A stretch of DNA of 64,000 nt from Novosphingobium sp. (GTDB taxonomy: Bacteria > Pseudomonadota > Alphaproteobacteria > Sphingomonadales > Sphingomonadaceae), in the NCBI RefSeq assembly GCF_027531025.1, contig NZ_JAPZQX010000003.1:248001-312000 (forward strand). Direction: 5' to 3'. The translations under genes and the position numbers were made by a program. Each line of letters opens with the position of its first letter. Within the stretch, counting starts at the first letter, position 1. The notes beneath the pieces are model-generated. The model did no database searches and was not told the DNA's origin. It was given only the letters and a program-made list of their open reading frames with translations. Positions 1 through 7,916 of the stretch are shown here, piece after piece.

Positions 1-246
1 GGCTTCATCGGCCTGGCCCTGGTGTTCCAGGCGGTGTTCTGGATCATCGGCAGCGATCCGCTGAAGTACCGTGCGCTGATGCTGCCCGCCGTTGCGGAGA
101 AGCTGGTGTTCGGCGTTCCGGCACTGGCGCTCTTCGCACAGGGCTATCCGGTGCCGCCGCCGGTTGCCTTCTTCGCCGGGATCGACGTGGCGCTGGGGCT
201 GGGCTTCTGGCTGGCGTGGCGGCGTACGCCCCTTTCGCCCTCTTGA
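1..246 (+). CDS. Membrane protein, 3' end only (truncated by window edge)
   Basis: The reading frame is open from base 1 and ends with TGA at 244-246, giving the last 81 residues of a protein whose start lies outside the window. The visible part is strongly hydrophobic, with about two to three membrane segments separated by short loops containing a PVPPP stretch, and it ends in a short basic tail (WRR). I do not recognise the family. The internal ATG at 22 is probably not the start, because the hydrophobic segment already runs in from upstream. It lies 65 bases before topA on the same strand. Confidence 0.6.
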   Translation, partial: GFIGLALVFQAVFWIIGSDPLKYRALMLPAVAEKLVFGVPALALFAQGYPVPPPVAFFAGIDVALGLGFWLAWRRTPLSPS

Positions 247-311
247 CGTTGCCCCCGGTCGCTCCCCACCCTCGCGCACACGTATACGCGTAAGGATTGC
301 ACCCCACCGTC

Positions 312-2873
312 ATGCAGCTTGTCATTGTAGAATCCCCGGCCAAGGCCAAGACCATCGAGAAGTACCTGGGCAAGGACTTCACCGTCCTGGCGTCCTATGG
401 CCACATCCGCGACCTGCCGCCCAAGGATGGCTCGGTCCGTCCGGACGAAGACTTCGCGATGGACTGGGAGCTCTATGGCGACAAGACCAGCCGGGTGAAG
501 GCGATCACCGATGCCGCCAAGCAGGCTGATCGCCTGATCCTGGCCACTGACCCCGACCGCGAGGGTGAGGCGATCTCGTGGCACGTCCAGGAACTGCTGG
601 CCAAGCGCAAGGCGCTGCCCAAGGACGTGCAGCGCGTCACCTTCAACGCGATCACCAAGGATGCGGTGACCACAGCGATGACCCAGCCGCGCGCGCTGGA
701 CCAGGACCTGATCGACGCCTACCTCGCCCGCCGCGCGCTGGACTACCTGTTCGGCTTCACGCTCTCACCGGTGCTGTGGCGCAAGCTGCCCGGCGCGAAG
801 AGCGCGGGCCGCGTTCAGTCGGTCGCATTGCGGCTGATCTGCGAGCGTGAGCACGAGATCGAACTGTTCCGCGCGCAGGAGTACTGGCAGGTTACCGCCA
901 CGCTCGATCAGAACGGCAGCGCCTTTGCCGCGCGGCTGGTGAAGTGGAGGGGGAAGAAGCTCGACAAGCTGACCCTGTCCGACAAGGGCACCGCGCGCGA
1001 TGCCAAACACGATGTCGAGGGTGGCAAGTTCCGCGTCGCCGAGGTCGAGGTGAAGCCCCAGCGCCGCCGCCCGCAGCCGCCATTCACCACCTCCACCCTG
1101 CAACAGGAAGCCGCGCGCAAGCTGGGCTTTTCCGCCAGCCATACCATGCGGGTCGCCCAGACGCTCTATGAGGCAGGCGCAATCACTTATATGCGCACCG
1201 ATGGGGTGCAGATGGATGGCAGCGCCATTTCCGCCGCCCGCCGCGAAGTGGCGGAGCGTTACAACGGTCACTACCTGCCCGAACAGCCGCGCCACTATGT
1301 GACCAAGGCCAAGAACGCGCAGGAAGCGCACGAGGCGATCCGCCCGACCGAGTTCGGCCGCGACCGCTTTGGTAGCGGCGACGAAGTGCGGCTTTACGAG
1401 CTGATCTGGAAGCGCGCGATCGCCAGCCAGATGGCCGATGCCCAGCTGGAACGCACCGCCGTGTCGCTGGTCGATGAAAGCGGGATGCACGAACTTCGCG
1501 CCAATGGCCAGGTGGTGAAGTTTCCTGGTTACCTCGCCGTCTACGAGGAAGGCCGCGACCAGCCCAAGGAAGGCGAGGACGACGAGGACGGCCTGCTGCC
1601 CGCCATGCAGAAGGGCGACCGGCCCGAGTGCCGCAAGGTCGAGGCCAGCCAGCACTTCACCCAGCCGCCGCCGCGCTATTCCGAAGCCAGCCTGGTCAAG
1701 CGGCTGGAAGAGCTCGGCATCGGCCGGCCTTCCACCTATGCCGCGACGATCCAGGTGCTGAAGGACCGCAATTATGTGCGGACCGAGAAAAACCGTTTCT
1801 TTGCAGAGGAATCGGGGCGACTCCTAACAGCGTTTCTGGAACGGTTCTTCCCCCGCTATGTCGCCTATGATTTCACGGCGGGCATGGAGGAGGAGCTGGA
1901 TGACGTGTCCGGCGGGCGGGCCGAATGGAAGGCCGTGCTGGCCGAGTTCTGGAAGGACTTCAAACCCAAGTCCGACGAGGTAATGGGCCAGAAGCCCTCG
2001 GAAGTGACCGAGGCGCTGGACGAATACCTGTCAGACTACCTGTTCCCCGCGACCGAGGATGGCAGCGATCCCCGCGAATGCCCGCTGTGCAAGACCGAGC
2101 ACCGGCCCGGCGGCCGCCTGTCGCTGCGCGGCGGCCGGTTCGGGGCCTTCGTGGCCTGTGCCAATTACCCGGAGTGCAAGTTCACCCGCAAGTTCGCCCA
2201 GCCCGGCGGCAACGGGGGCGAGGCTGACGGTGAGATCGGCAAGCATCCCGAAACCGGCGAGCCGATCAGCCGCAAGGCCGGGCGGTTCGGTCCCTATATC
2301 GAGATGGGCAGCGGCAAGGAGGCCAAGCGCAGCTCGATCCCCAAGGACATCGGCGAGCTGGACCTCGACTGGGCGGTCAAGCTGCTAAGCCTGCCGCGCA
2401 CGATCGGCAATCACCCCGAAACCGGCGAGCTGATTACCGCCAGCCTTGGCCGCTATGGCCCTTACCTGGCGCATAGCGGCAAGTACGCCAAGCTGCGCTC
2501 CACGGCCGAGATCTTCGAGACCGGCATGAACAGCGCGGTGGCCAAGCTGGCCGAGGCGGCGAACGGCGGTGGGCGGGGCGCGCGCGCCGCGGCCGAACCG
2601 CTCAAGACCTTCGGCCCGCACCCGGAAAGCGGCGGCGAGATGAAGCTGATGGCCGGTCGCTATGGTCCCTATGTGACCGATGGCACCACCAATGCCACCC
2701 TGCCGCGCGACCAGAAGCCCGAAGACCTGACCGCCGAGCAGGCCACCATCCTGCTGACCGAGAAGGCGGCCAAGGGCCCAGCCAAGAAAGGCGGGCGGAA
2801 GAAGCCGGCAGCCAAGAAGGCAACCGCGAAAAAGCCTCCGGCCAAGAAGAAGGCCGCGACCAAGCAAGGCTGA
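312..2873 (+). CDS. topA: DNA topoisomerase I (type IA)
   Basis: Relaxes negatively supercoiled DNA by a single-strand break-and-pass reaction. The protein is 853 residues from ATG 312, whose N-terminus (MQLVIVESPAKAKTIEKYLG) is the classic TOPRIM start; an in-frame TTG at 297 would add five residues and is less likely. The catalytic tyrosine is Tyr293 in ITYMRTDGV. A four-cysteine zinc-ribbon module (CPLC and CANYPEC) follows around residues 592-620. Then come three copies of a C-terminal topoisomerase repeat, each with HPETGE/HPESG and GRFGPY/GRYGPY, and a lysine/alanine-rich tail of about 35 residues that probably binds DNA non-specifically. Length and order match the alphaproteobacterial enzyme. 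Confidence 0.97.
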   Translation: MQLVIVESPAKAKTIEKYLGKDFTVLASYGHIRDLPPKDGSVRPDEDFAMDWELYGDKTSRVKAITDAAKQADRLILATDPDREGEAISWHVQELLAKRKALPKDVQRVTFNAITKDAVTTAMTQPRALDQDLIDAYLARRALDYLFGFTLSPVLWRKLPGAKSAGRVQSVALRLICEREHEIELFRAQEYWQVTATLDQNGSAFAARLVKWRGKKLDKLTLSDKGTARDAKHDVEGGKFRVAEVEVKPQRRRPQPPFTTSTLQQEAARKLGFSASHTMRVAQTLYEAGAITYMRTDGVQMDGSAISAARREVAERYNGHYLPEQPRHYVTKAKNAQEAHEAIRPTEFGRDRFGSGDEVRLYELIWKRAIASQMADAQLERTAVSLVDESGMHELRANGQVVKFPGYLAVYEEGRDQPKEGEDDEDGLLPAMQKGDRPECRKVEASQHFTQPPPRYSEASLVKRLEELGIGRPSTYAATIQVLKDRNYVRTEKNRFFAEESGRLLTAFLERFFPRYVAYDFTAGMEEELDDVSGGRAEWKAVLAEFWKDFKPKSDEVMGQKPSEVTEALDEYLSDYLFPATEDGSDPRECPLCKTEHRPGGRLSLRGGRFGAFVACANYPECKFTRKFAQPGGNGGEADGEIGKHPETGEPISRKAGRFGPYIEMGSGKEAKRSSIPKDIGELDLDWAVKLLSLPRTIGNHPETGELITASLGRYGPYLAHSGKYAKLRSTAEIFETGMNSAVAKLAEAANGGGRGARAAAEPLKTFGPHPESGGEMKLMAGRYGPYVTDGTTNATLPRDQKPEDLTAEQATILLTEKAAKGPAKKGGRKKPAAKKATAKKPPAKKKAATKQG

Positions 2874-2938
2874 CCAGACGGCATTGGGAATTCGGAAAGG
2901 ATTATCGGGCTAGCATCCTGGTCATAGGGAGCTGCGCC

Positions 2939-3202
2939 TTGATCGAGATCGAAGTCCAGAACGAAGGCTACCAGAGCCAGGAACGGATCCGCTTTGCTTC
3001 CGTGCCGCGGATCGGCGAGGGCATCCGCCTGCAGGAACCCAACGGGTTCTAGGCGTCCTTCGATGTGCTCGACGTGTGGTACCAGAAGGCCGAATATGGC
3101 GATGTCTGGGTGCCCTACCTCCATGTCCGCCGCACGGCGGGCGAGGCGGGCGGCCAGCTGACTGGCCACTTTGGCGGGGAGGTTGTGCCATTCGCGACCT
3201 GA
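2939..3202 (+). pseudogene. Small conserved-looking ORF interrupted by an in-frame amber codon
   Basis: A TTG at 2939 with a good Shine-Dalgarno (AGGGAG, 2926-2931) opens a frame that reads 37 codons, meets TAG at 3050-3052, then continues in the same frame for 49 more codons to TGA at 3200-3202. Both halves read like ordinary protein: an N-terminal part with VPRIGEGIRLQEP and a C-terminal part with DVWYQKAEYGDVWVPYLHVR. Changing TAG to TGG (Trp) would restore one 87-residue protein. It lies 8 bases before the response regulator start. It may be a recent point-mutation pseudogene, a sequencing error or a read-through gene. I do not recognise the family with certainty. Confidence 0.6.
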
Positions 3203-3210
3203 TCAAACGG

Positions 3211-3699
3211 ATGAACACGCCGGTCGCGCCCACCGAGATGGGCCGCGCGGCGATCCCGCCTGCGCCTGCTCCGGTCCCTGTGCCCGATCCGGTCGCCATT
3301 GCCCCAGTGCCGCGCCCTGCCGCGCCCCCCGCCCGGCGCCATTGCCTGATCGTCGACGATTCGCGGGTGGTGCGAAAGGTCTCGCGCAGCATCGTCGACA
3401 AGCTCGGCTATGTCGTGATCGAGGCGGAGAACGGCCAGGAAGCGCTGTCGCGCTGCCAGCAGGCCATGCCCGACCTGGTGCTGGTCGATTGGGACATGCC
3501 GGTGATGACCGGTATCGAATTCGTCACCGCGCTGCGTGCCTTGCCCGGTAACCAGCGCACCAAGGTGGTGTTCTGCACCAGCAAGTCCGGTGCGCACGAC
3601 ATCCACAAGGGAATTGGCGCCGGGGCCGACGAATACGTCACCAAGCCGTTCGACGAAGCAACGCTGCGGGCCAAGCTGGACGCGATCGGGGCGGCCTGA
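3211..3699 (+). CDS. Single-domain response regulator with a Pro-rich N-terminal extension
   Basis: A CheY-like receiver domain without an output domain, probably a phospho-signalling or diffusible regulator. From ATG 3211 the protein has 162 residues. About 40 N-terminal residues are Pro/Ala-rich (PAPAPVPVPDP) and look like a flexible linker. The receiver follows: acidic pair in LIVDDSR, phosphoacceptor Asp93 in LVDWDMPVMTG, the Thr/Ser position in CTSKSG and the conserved Lys in VTKPFD. The frame is open upstream to 3076, but those codons overlap the preceding ORF and read as noise. The Shine-Dalgarno is weak (AACGG), so translation may be coupled to the interrupted ORF that ends at 3202. 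Its partner kinase is not identified here. Confidence 0.85.
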   Translation: MNTPVAPTEMGRAAIPPAPAPVPVPDPVAIAPVPRPAAPPARRHCLIVDDSRVVRKVSRSIVDKLGYVVIEAENGQEALSRCQQAMPDLVLVDWDMPVMTGIEFVTALRALPGNQRTKVVFCTSKSGAHDIHKGIGAGADEYVTKPFDEATLRAKLDAIGAA

Positions 3700-3742
3700 A
3701 CGCTGGCAATTGTCTGGCGCACTGCGCGCCGCCTGCTATGCC

Positions 3743-3928
3743 ATGGCGATGGCCGAACAATTCACCAAGCACCGCCAGCCGTGGAAAGCCGACGAGCTCG
3801 CCAAGCTGCGCACCCTTGCCGCCAAGGGCAAGGGCCTCAAGGAAATCGCCAAGGCCTTGAACCGCAGCGAGGAATCGACGAAGGAACGGGCCAAGCTTGA
3901 CGGGATCGGGATCGCCAAGCTGCGTTAG
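3743..3928 (+). CDS. Small basic helical protein, possible SANT/HTH-like DNA-binding fold
   Basis: A 61-residue protein from ATG 3743; a second ATG at 3749 would give 59 residues. It is lysine-rich and looks fully helical: WKADELAKLRTLAAKGKGLKEIAKALNRSEES resembles the spacing of a Myb/SANT-like or helix-turn-helix segment in which the last helix carries basic residues. This resemblance is by eye only. It lies 43 bases after the response regulator and 13 bases before a secreted-protein gene, all on the same strand. Confidence 0.65.
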   Translation: MAMAEQFTKHRQPWKADELAKLRTLAAKGKGLKEIAKALNRSEESTKERAKLDGIGIAKLR

Positions 3929-3941
3929 GGGTGGATCAGGG

Positions 3942-4451
3942 ATGAAGTTCGGACGGCTTGTGCTGCTGCTTGCCGGTGCCGCGCTGGTCGGGGGTGCAGG
4001 CAACCCGCTCGCTCCCAAGGGGGCCAAGTTCGGGCCTGACAATGCAGAAGTGGTGTTTGAGCTTGGCGTAACCGACACGGTCAGCCTGGGCAGCGCTACC
4101 AATCAGCAATACCGGGTATCAGAAATCGAGGATTGGGACTCCGGGCGGTTCATCAAGCTGTTTACCTGGGCCTCGAAGAAGCCGAAGACGGTTTTGTTGC
4201 CCGCCGGCAAGCCGGTTTATGTCTATGCGCAGATGGATCGAATGTTCGGCGCTCCGGGCATCACCACTTCCGGCAATAACGGCTGCATGAACGGCTCGTA
4301 CTTCACGCCCCAGCCAAACACCCGTTACCGCGTCAAGCAGACCGGCAGCCCCTATGGTCCCTGCTTCCTGTCGATCACTGATGCGGTCACGGGGGCGGAG
4401 CCGCAGGATCTGCGGAAGGTGATGTTTCCGCCAGAAGCGAGTCATCGTTAG
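3942..4451 (+). CDS. Secreted protein of unknown function
   Basis: A 169-residue protein starting at ATG 3942 after a GATCAGGG ribosome-binding region. The first 20 residues (MKFGRLVLLLAGAALVGGAG) form a typical Sec signal peptide, so the mature part should be periplasmic. The mature sequence is beta-rich in appearance, with two cysteines (NNGCMNG and GPCFLS) that could form a disulfide. I recognise no family. It is the last gene of the small plus-strand group that follows topA and is convergent with the sterol desaturase-like gene, whose end lies 30 bases away. Confidence 0.7.
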   Translation: MKFGRLVLLLAGAALVGGAGNPLAPKGAKFGPDNAEVVFELGVTDTVSLGSATNQQYRVSEIEDWDSGRFIKLFTWASKKPKTVLLPAGKPVYVYAQMDRMFGAPGITTSGNNGCMNGSYFTPQPNTRYRVKQTGSPYGPCFLSITDAVTGAEPQDLRKVMFPPEASHR

Positions 4452-4481
4452 CCGTCGTCGATCCCGGGCGCGCTGGCCGCG

Positions 4482-5201
4482 CTAGCTGATCTTCCTGAAG
4501 GCCAGCATCTCGCCGATCTGCCGGGTCGAACCTTCGTGGAAGCCGGCTTCTTCCTGCCATTCCTTCGCGTTTCTGAAGGTGCCGAACAGGATGTCGAAGA
4601 TCGGCAGGTCGCCATAATTGTAGCCATGGACCCCGCGCTGATGGTGGATCGAATGGCTTTCCGGACGCTGCACGATGTAGCCCAGCCATTGCGGGGTGCG
4701 GATGTTGAGGTGCTGGAACATTGCCGGGAAGGTGCCCAGCACGTTGATGATCAGGCCGGCCTCGGCCGAAACGCCGAACAGCCAGACCAGCGCGAGCGAG
4801 CCGAGCAGGGCCCAGGCCGCTGAATCAAGCGGATGGAACCAGAACGCGCCCCAGATATCGACCCGTTCGGCGCTGTGATGCAGCTGATGGGTGTGACGCC
4901 ACAGCCAGTCGGAAGCGTGCATGGTCCGGTGCCACCAATAGACCCCCAATTCATAGAAGAAGAGGCCGCCGATCACTTGCAGCCACAGCGGCAGCTGGTC
5001 GGCCGGGATGATCCGGTACTGGCCCAGCAGGCTGTCCCACAGCAGCGGGGCATAAGTGAGGATCGCGAAATAGCTGAGCATCGAAATCGTGCCCAGCAGG
5101 CGCCAATGCGGCACCTCGGCCAACCTGTGCCCCCGCCCGAAATGATCGATCAGGACCAGGACGCCAAACATGCCGAAGGCAATGTAGTGATAGGTGGTCA
5201 T
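4482..5201 (-). CDS. Sterol desaturase / fatty acid hydroxylase family membrane protein
   Basis: A 239-residue integral membrane protein of the di-iron fatty acid hydroxylase superfamily, which hydroxylates or desaturates lipids or carotenoid-like substrates. The three histidine clusters are clear: HRTMH near residue 91, HQLHH near 105 and HSIHH near 185, with several membrane segments between. The start ATG at 5201 is preceded on the minus strand by GGAGCACCT, a good ribosome-binding site. It stands alone between the topA group and era, so the context does not reveal the substrate. Family is sure, substrate unknown. Confidence 0.85.
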   Translation of the reverse strand: MTTYHYIAFGMFGVLVLIDHFGRGHRLAEVPHWRLLGTISMLSYFAILTYAPLLWDSLLGQYRIIPADQLPLWLQVIGGLFFYELGVYWWHRTMHASDWLWRHTHQLHHSAERVDIWGAFWFHPLDSAAWALLGSLALVWLFGVSAEAGLIINVLGTFPAMFQHLNIRTPQWLGYIVQRPESHSIHHQRGVHGYNYGDLPIFDILFGTFRNAKEWQEEAGFHEGSTRQIGEMLAFRKIS

Positions 5202-5283
5202 AGGTGCTCCCCCCAGGCGGCGACCTGTCGGGGAAGGTAACCTGTCTTCCGTCAGCTGACAAATCCGGCGATCGGTGCGGTGC

Positions 5284-6192
5284 CTAGCGCACCCATTCCA
5301 GCCCCAGTTCCTCGTAGATTTCCTTGTCGTCGCCCCACTTCTCGTCGACCTTGACGTGGAGGAACAGGTGGACCTTCGCGCCGAGCAGCTCGGTCAGCTC
5401 CTTGCGCGCGGCCTCGCCGATGGCTTTCAGCTTGCTGCCGCCCTTGCCCAGGACAATGCCTTTCTGGCTGTCGCGCGCGATCACGATCTGCTGGTGGATC
5501 TCGATAGAGCCGTCCTTGCGGGTGGTGTAGCTTTCGGGCCGCACGGTGCTGTCATAGGGCAGTTCGTCATGCAGCTGGCGATAGAGCTGTTCGCGGGTGA
5601 TTTCGGCGGCGAGCAGGCGTTCGCTGGCGTCGGAGACCTGGTCCTCGGGATAGTGCCAGGGGCCTTCGGGCATGAGTTCGGCCAGCCGCGCCTTCAGTTC
5701 GGGCACGCCATCGCCGGTCAGCGCGGAAACGAAGAACACTTCCGAAAACTGTCCTTCTCCGGCCAGCTTCTGCGCGGTGATCAGCAGCGGCTCCTTGGCC
5801 GTTTCATCGACCTTGTTGAGGATGAGGATCTTGCGCTCCGGCCGTCCGGCCAGGCTTTCCAGGATCGGATCGAGGTAATCGAGCTTCTTCTTGCGGCCAT
5901 CGACCACCAGGCAAATGGCATCGGCTTCCACCGCGCCTTCCCAGGCGGCGTTGACCATGGCCCGGTCCAGCCGCCGCCTTGGTGCGAACAGGCCCGGGGT
6001 ATCGGCCAGGATGATCTGCGCCGAGCCTTCCAGTGCGATGCCCAGCAGGCGCGCCCGCGTGGTCTGCGCCTTGGCGGAAACGATCGCCACCTTCTGCCCG
6101 ACCAGGGCATTGACCAGGGTGGACTTGCCCGCATTGGGGGCGCCAAGCACGGCCACCAGGCCGCAGCGTTCGGGGTTCGGATTGTCAGTCAT
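5284..6192 (-). CDS. era: GTPase Era
   Basis: A 302-residue essential GTPase that binds 16S rRNA and assists 30S maturation. G1 GAPNAGKS is at residues 18-25, G3 DTPGLF at 64-69, G4 NKVD at 126-129 and G5 SAL at 156-158. The C-terminal KH domain shows GKGGSKLKAIG near residue 250. Length and layout are standard. It follows rnc on the minus strand after 50 bases, and lepB-rnc-era is a familiar bacterial operon order. Confidence 0.97.
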   Translation of the reverse strand: MTDNPNPERCGLVAVLGAPNAGKSTLVNALVGQKVAIVSAKAQTTRARLLGIALEGSAQIILADTPGLFAPRRRLDRAMVNAAWEGAVEADAICLVVDGRKKKLDYLDPILESLAGRPERKILILNKVDETAKEPLLITAQKLAGEGQFSEVFFVSALTGDGVPELKARLAELMPEGPWHYPEDQVSDASERLLAAEITREQLYRQLHDELPYDSTVRPESYTTRKDGSIEIHQQIVIARDSQKGIVLGKGGSKLKAIGEAARKELTELLGAKVHLFLHVKVDEKWGDDKEIYEELGLEWVR

Positions 6193-6242
6193 TGACTGGC
6201 CCTTAGCGGAACGGGGCCGGAATGTCGAAGGGGCGGGTGCCG

Positions 6243-6911
6243 CTACCCGAAGCGGTGCATGAATTCCTCGGCCGCCTTGGTTTCCGCTTCCTGCTTACTG
6301 CCGGCGGTGGCTTCGGCCTCACCCACGCCGTGGATCGAGACGGCCACGGTGAAGCGGGCGGCGTGATCGGGGCCGGAGCGTTCGACCAGGCGGTATTCGG
6401 GCATACGGCGGCGGTTGCCGGCGGCCCATTCCTGCAAGGCGGACTTGGGATGCTTGGCCTGACCGGTCTTGCCGGCCATTGCATCGGCCCACAGGCGGCG
6501 GACCATCATACGGGTATCCTCGAACCCGTGCGTCACGAAGCTGGCACCGATCAGCGCTTCCATCACGTCACCCAGGATATTGTCGCTGTCCGCGCCGCCA
6601 TCGTCGCGGGCCTGTTTGCCAAGCCGGATGTGGCCGCCAAGGCCAAGGCTGCGCGCCACCCGGGCGCAGGTGGCGCGCGAGACGAGCGCATTGAGCCGCT
6701 GCGAGAGTCGCCCCTCGTCGCCCGTTTCGGCCGCGTGGAGCCATTCCGCCACGACCAGGCCCAGCACCCGGTCACCCAGGAATTCCAGCCGCTGGTAATC
6801 CCGCGCCGCCCCGGTCGATCCGTGCGTCAGCGCCTCGACCCACAGGGGCTCGTCCACCGGCGGGCGGCCGGCCAGCTCGGTCAGGAAGGCGCGGGTTTCT
6901 GGGCTGAGCAT
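6243..6911 (-). CDS. rnc: Ribonuclease III
   Basis: Double-strand-specific endoribonuclease used in rRNA and mRNA processing. Starting at the ATG at 6911 gives 222 residues, the usual family length. The catalytic signature RLEFLGDRVL is at about residues 41-50 and the second acidic motif (NILGDVMEALIG) at 111-122. A double-stranded-RNA-binding domain occupies residues 150-222. The frame is open to an ATG at 6995, but that would add 28 low-complexity residues (G/S/P/A) inside the lepB 3' end, so 6911, eight bases beyond the lepB stop, is preferred. Confidence 0.95.
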   Translation of the reverse strand: MLSPETRAFLTELAGRPPVDEPLWVEALTHGSTGAARDYQRLEFLGDRVLGLVVAEWLHAAETGDEGRLSQRLNALVSRATCARVARSLGLGGHIRLGKQARDDGGADSDNILGDVMEALIGASFVTHGFEDTRMMVRRLWADAMAGKTGQAKHPKSALQEWAAGNRRRMPEYRLVERSGPDHAARFTVAVSIHGVGEAEATAGSKQEAETKAAEEFMHRFG

Positions 6912-6918
6912 GGCCGGG

Positions 6919-7752
6919 TCAGAACCCGCTGCCGATCCGGTCCCAGCGGGCGGCGCTGAACCAGGTCCAGGGCTTGAGCCATTCGGCGCTGCCATCGGTG
7001 GACCACATCATCACCTGGGCCTTGCCCACCAGGTTGTCCATCGGCACCAGCCCGATGCCGCGACCGGGTTCGGCCGGGAAGCGGCTGTCTTCGGAATTGT
7101 CGCGGTTGTCGCCCATCAGGAACAGGTGGCCTTCGGGGACCATCACCGGATCGGTATTGTCCTTCTCGCGCGGGCCAAGGTCGAGCACCTCGTAGCTCCG
7201 CCCGCCCGGCAGCGTCTCGCGGAAGCGGGGATAGCGGCAGACGTCAATGCCGTCGGCGCGCCGCGCGGCATATTGCGGCGAATAGCAGCGGGTATTGGGG
7301 CTGATCGCGATCTCGAAATCGGTCAGGCGCTGCTTGGGTACCGGCTGACCGTTGAGGATCAGCTGTCCTTCGACCATCTGCACCGTATCGCCGGGCAGAG
7401 CGATCACCCGCTTGATATAGTCCAGGTCCTTCAGCGGCGGCTGCTTGAAGATCACCACGTCGCCGCGTTCCGGCGGGCTCGCGAGCACCCGCTCCTCGGG
7501 CAGCAGCGGCAGGGCAAAGGGCAGCGAATAGCGCGAGAAGCCATAGGGCCACTTGGCCGCCAGCAGGTAATCACCATTCACCAGCCGCGGCAGCATCGAT
7601 TCACTTGGAATGTTGAACGGCGCGAAGATGAAACTGCGAAAGATCGCGACCAGCACGACCAGCTTGAGCAGGAAGACAAGAAAGCTCTCTTCCTCTTTCG
7701 CCGGCTTGTCGGAGCCTGTGGCGGGAGACGGGGCGGGAGTGGTTTCGCTCAT
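6919..7752 (-). CDS. lepB: Signal peptidase I
   Basis: Membrane-anchored serine protease that removes Sec and Tat signal peptides on the periplasmic side. From the ATG at 7752 it has 277 residues. A single N-terminal membrane helix lies near residues 23-46, the catalytic Ser52 is in NIPSESM, and the catalytic Lys114 is in DYIKRVIALPGD. The C-terminal S26 signature GDNRDNSEDSR is present. The frame extends upstream to 7881, but the extra residues are unlike a signal peptidase and MSETTP is the natural start. It is first in the lepB-rnc-era operon and divergent from pgi. Confidence 0.95.
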   Translation of the reverse strand: MSETTPAPSPATGSDKPAKEEESFLVFLLKLVVLVAIFRSFIFAPFNIPSESMLPRLVNGDYLLAAKWPYGFSRYSLPFALPLLPEERVLASPPERGDVVIFKQPPLKDLDYIKRVIALPGDTVQMVEGQLILNGQPVPKQRLTDFEIAISPNTRCYSPQYAARRADGIDVCRYPRFRETLPGGRSYEVLDLGPREKDNTDPVMVPEGHLFLMGDNRDNSEDSRFPAEPGRGIGLVPMDNLVGKAQVMMWSTDGSAEWLKPWTWFSAARWDRIGSGF

Positions 7753-7916
7753 GGCCAAGTCCATCGGAGGGCAGGCGGCGCGCGTCAAGGGGCAAGGCGG
7801 CGCGGCTAGCCTGCCAGAGCCGGGCAAACTGCCGCGCGAATACGTTTTTAGCCCCTTGGCCCGCGCGGTGCGGGCGGGCATTAGGTCGGTCGAATCCTGT
7901 GGGGAGCCCCTTTGCC

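Noticed and set aside
297..311. TTG at 297 as topA start
   Set aside because: It adds five residues before the universally conserved MQLVIVESP start and AAGG lies only two bases before it; ATG 312 is preferred.
6912..6995. N-terminal extension of RNase III to ATG 6995
   Set aside because: The added 28 residues are low-complexity and lie inside the lepB 3' end; a start at 6911 gives standard length.
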